Assembly: GCF_008831285.2 (NCBI RefSeq)
Contig: NC_045147.1
Span: 18,764,854-18,828,853 of the forward strand
DNA length: 64,000 bases
Source: Nymphaea colorata
Lineage: Eukaryota > Streptophyta > Magnoliopsida > Nymphaeales > Nymphaeaceae
Direction of reading: 5' to 3'
The translations under genes were made by a program, and so were the position numbers. Of the stretch, positions 62,481 through 64,000 are shown one piece after another (the stretch's first letter is position 1; every line of letters begins with the position of its first letter). The notes under the pieces are model-generated. The model made no database searches. It saw only the letters and a program-made list of their open reading frames with translations, and was not told the origin of the DNA.

Positions 62481-63180
62481 TGCTCCCTCAAGCTGAACGT
62501 TGGATCAGCCACGTTTAGCTTGTCTCGAAATGATTGAAATAAACCAGTGCTGAGAGCTTTCGTCATTCCATCAGCCACTTGCTCAGCAGAGCGTATGAAT
62601 TTAACTTAGATATTTCCTTGATTGACATGATCTCGAACAAAATGAAAATCCACTTCCACATGTTTAGTTCTAGCGTGAAAGACTGGATTAGCTGCAAGGT
62701 ATAATGCTCCAATGTTGTCACACCAGAGAACAGGTGAAGATGAGGAATTTATCCCTAATTCTTTGAGAAGAGCTTTTAACCAAAGCAGTTCAGCAGCTGC
62801 ACATGCTAGGGATTTGTATTCCGCTTCAGTGCTGGATCGGGCTACAGTTCTTTGTTTTCTAGAATCACAAGATATGACATTTTCTCCTAGGAACACAGCA
62901 AATCCACCTGTAGATTTTCGGTCTTCTGGGCTTTCGGCCCAATCAGCATCTGCAAAAGCACAGAGTTGCAATGTTGACGATCTTTTGAAGTGCAAAGCAT
63001 AGTGACTGGTGCCACTTAAGTATCGCAAGACTCTCTTCACCATGATCCAATGATTCATTGTAGGAGAATGCATGAATTGACATGCTCGATTAACCGCAAA
63101 CGCTATATCGGGTCTAGTAAGGGTTGCATATTGTAACGCCCCTACCACACTTCGATACAATGAAGGATCATCAAAGGACG
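62405..63180 (-). pseudogene. Copia pol, RNase H part, interrupted
   Basis: From the [20 protein letters not shown] connector, the frame runs through the RNase H motifs [66 protein letters not shown] and [20 protein letters not shown] at 62608-62606 interrupts it within the C-terminal part. Beyond it the same frame stays open (EQVADGMTKALSTGLFQSFR...) across the polypurine tract into the LTR, ending at 62405. It is offset by one frame from the reverse transcriptase upstream. Confidence 0.88.
62481..62492 (-). promoter_or_regulatory. Polypurine tract (plus-strand primer) of the copia element
   Basis: CTTGAGGGAGCA on the minus strand immediately precedes the TGTTAAG start of the LTR, the usual position and composition for copia elements. 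Confidence 0.6.
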
Positions 63181-64000
63181 TCAGAGATGATGCTTTGTCT
63201 TTACTAGTACAGTAGGCTTAGCCCTGGCCATATTGGTACGTTTGATGATGTTGGTGATATAAGAATGTTGGCATAGATATAATGAGTGTGTTGTCCTTTT
63301 AACTTCAATCCCAAGAAAGTACGATAAGGGTCCAAGATCCTTTACTAAAAATGTAACCTGGAGTTGTCGAATAACCCAATCAATAAGAGATGGAGACGAG
63401 CCAGTAACAATTATGTCATCAACATAAACAAGTATGTAAATGTTATGTTTGTCTTTGGAATAGATAAACAGTGACGCATCCAATTGTGAGATGAAGAAAC
63501 CAAGCTTTTGAAGATGACAACTGAGCCGTTGATACCACGCTCTGGGTGCTTGTTTGAGACCATAGATAGCTTTTTCCAATTTGCATACATAAGTAGGATG
63601 TTCTTGATCTTCAAATCCTTCAGGTTGAGTCATATAGACATCTTCATGAAGGTAGCCATTAAGAAAAGCATTGTCAAAATCAAGTTGACGAAGAGGCCAC
63701 CCATATTGTATGGCTAATGAAAGTAAAACCCTAATAGTAGTGGGTTTTATTGTTGGACTGAATGTTTCCGAGTAGTCGATGCCTTCTTCTTGAAGAAAAC
63801 CACGAGCAACAAGACCTGCCTTATGTCTAGCGATGGTCCCATCAACATTCCGCTTAATCTTGTACACCCATTTTGAGCTAATGACATGAAGGTCAGAACG
63901 TGGGGGAATGAGTCGCCACGTTTTATTTTCTTTGAGCGCCTTGATCTCATGCTTCATTGCTTGCTGCCAATCACCATGTTTAATTGCTTCTCTAAAAGAG
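63181..64000 (-). pseudogene. Copia pol, reverse transcriptase part, partial
   Basis: The open frame enters from beyond 64000 and ends at a TGA near 63181 after a frameshift around 63195-63220. Motifs in order: WQQAMKHEIKALKENKTW, SSKWVYKIKRN, RHKAGLVARGFLQEEGIDY, LDFDNAFLNGYLHEDVYMTQ, YGLKQAPRAWYQRL, LVYVDDIIVTG (the YVDD active site) and DLGPLSYFLGIEV. These are typical of plant copia reverse transcriptases. The catalytic residues are intact, so the copy decayed recently. Confidence 0.92.

Larger units (their letters stand above)
62216..64000 (-). mobile_element. Ty1/copia LTR retrotransposon, 3' half, cut by the window edge
   Basis: On the minus strand, the order is reverse transcriptase, RNase H, polypurine tract and 3' LTR, which is the copia order. 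Integrase, gag and the 5' LTR would lie beyond 64000. The pol frame is broken by a frameshift and an in-frame stop, so this copy is not autonomous. The bases just outside the LTR (62211-62215, TCTCT) are the expected place of a target-site duplication, which cannot be checked here. Confidence 0.9.

Overview
The window is plant nuclear DNA, most likely from an angiosperm. It holds spliced genes with GT-AG introns, several typical plant gene families (an F-box/LRR protein, a plant SCAR/WAVE subunit, U2B'', RING-CH E3 ligases, a plant short-chain dehydrogenase), long AT-rich spacers full of (CT)n(TA)n microsatellites, MITE-like elements and the 3' half of a Ty1/copia retrotransposon. The codon usage is not the strongly GC3-rich grass type, except in the dehydrogenase. 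I cannot name the species.

Layout. 779-4308 (-): F-box/LRR gene of the FBL3 type, 7 coding exons, 651 aa. 4309-11922: spacer with transposon-like debris and a weak chain of possible small minus-strand exons. 11923-12673 (-): small Sel1-repeat protein, 3 exons, 169 aa. 12674-23208: gene-poor 10.5 kb, rich in compound microsatellites. 23209-32105 (+): SCAR/WAVE protein, 9 exons, 1912 aa, with one 4.85-kb exon. 34121-38143 (-): U2 snRNP B'', 5 exons, 233 aa. 40226-43230 and 48606-52732 (+): two tandem paralogues encoding RING-CH (RINGv) proteins with one C-terminal membrane segment, each split by a long intron inside the zinc-binding domain. 58843-60132 (+): NAD-type classical short-chain dehydrogenase, 2 exons, 306 aa. 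62216-64000 (-): Ty1/copia element, running off the right edge, with reverse transcriptase, RNase H and a 265-bp 3' LTR. Its frame is broken at least twice.

The genes do not form a pathway. SCAR would act in the WAVE-ARP2/3 actin pathway, U2B'' in the spliceosome, the F-box protein in SCF ubiquitin ligases and the RINGv proteins as membrane ubiquitin ligases. They look like ordinary neighbours on a plant chromosome.

The best observations from the hunt are these. The F-box gene has a stop-free 84-nt GC-AG intron. The SCAR disordered region holds two separate families of diverged peptide repeats, and the SCAR 5' leader is a tandem array ending at the start codon. A terminal-inverted-repeat element family has one member beside RINGv-1 and one in the RINGv-2 intron, which also carries a second small inverted-repeat element and a 142-bp duplication. 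Four (CT)n(TA)n tracts lie in the same orientation within 2.7 kb. Exon boundaries were worked out by hand from splice motifs, reading phase and known family sequence; no alignment was run.
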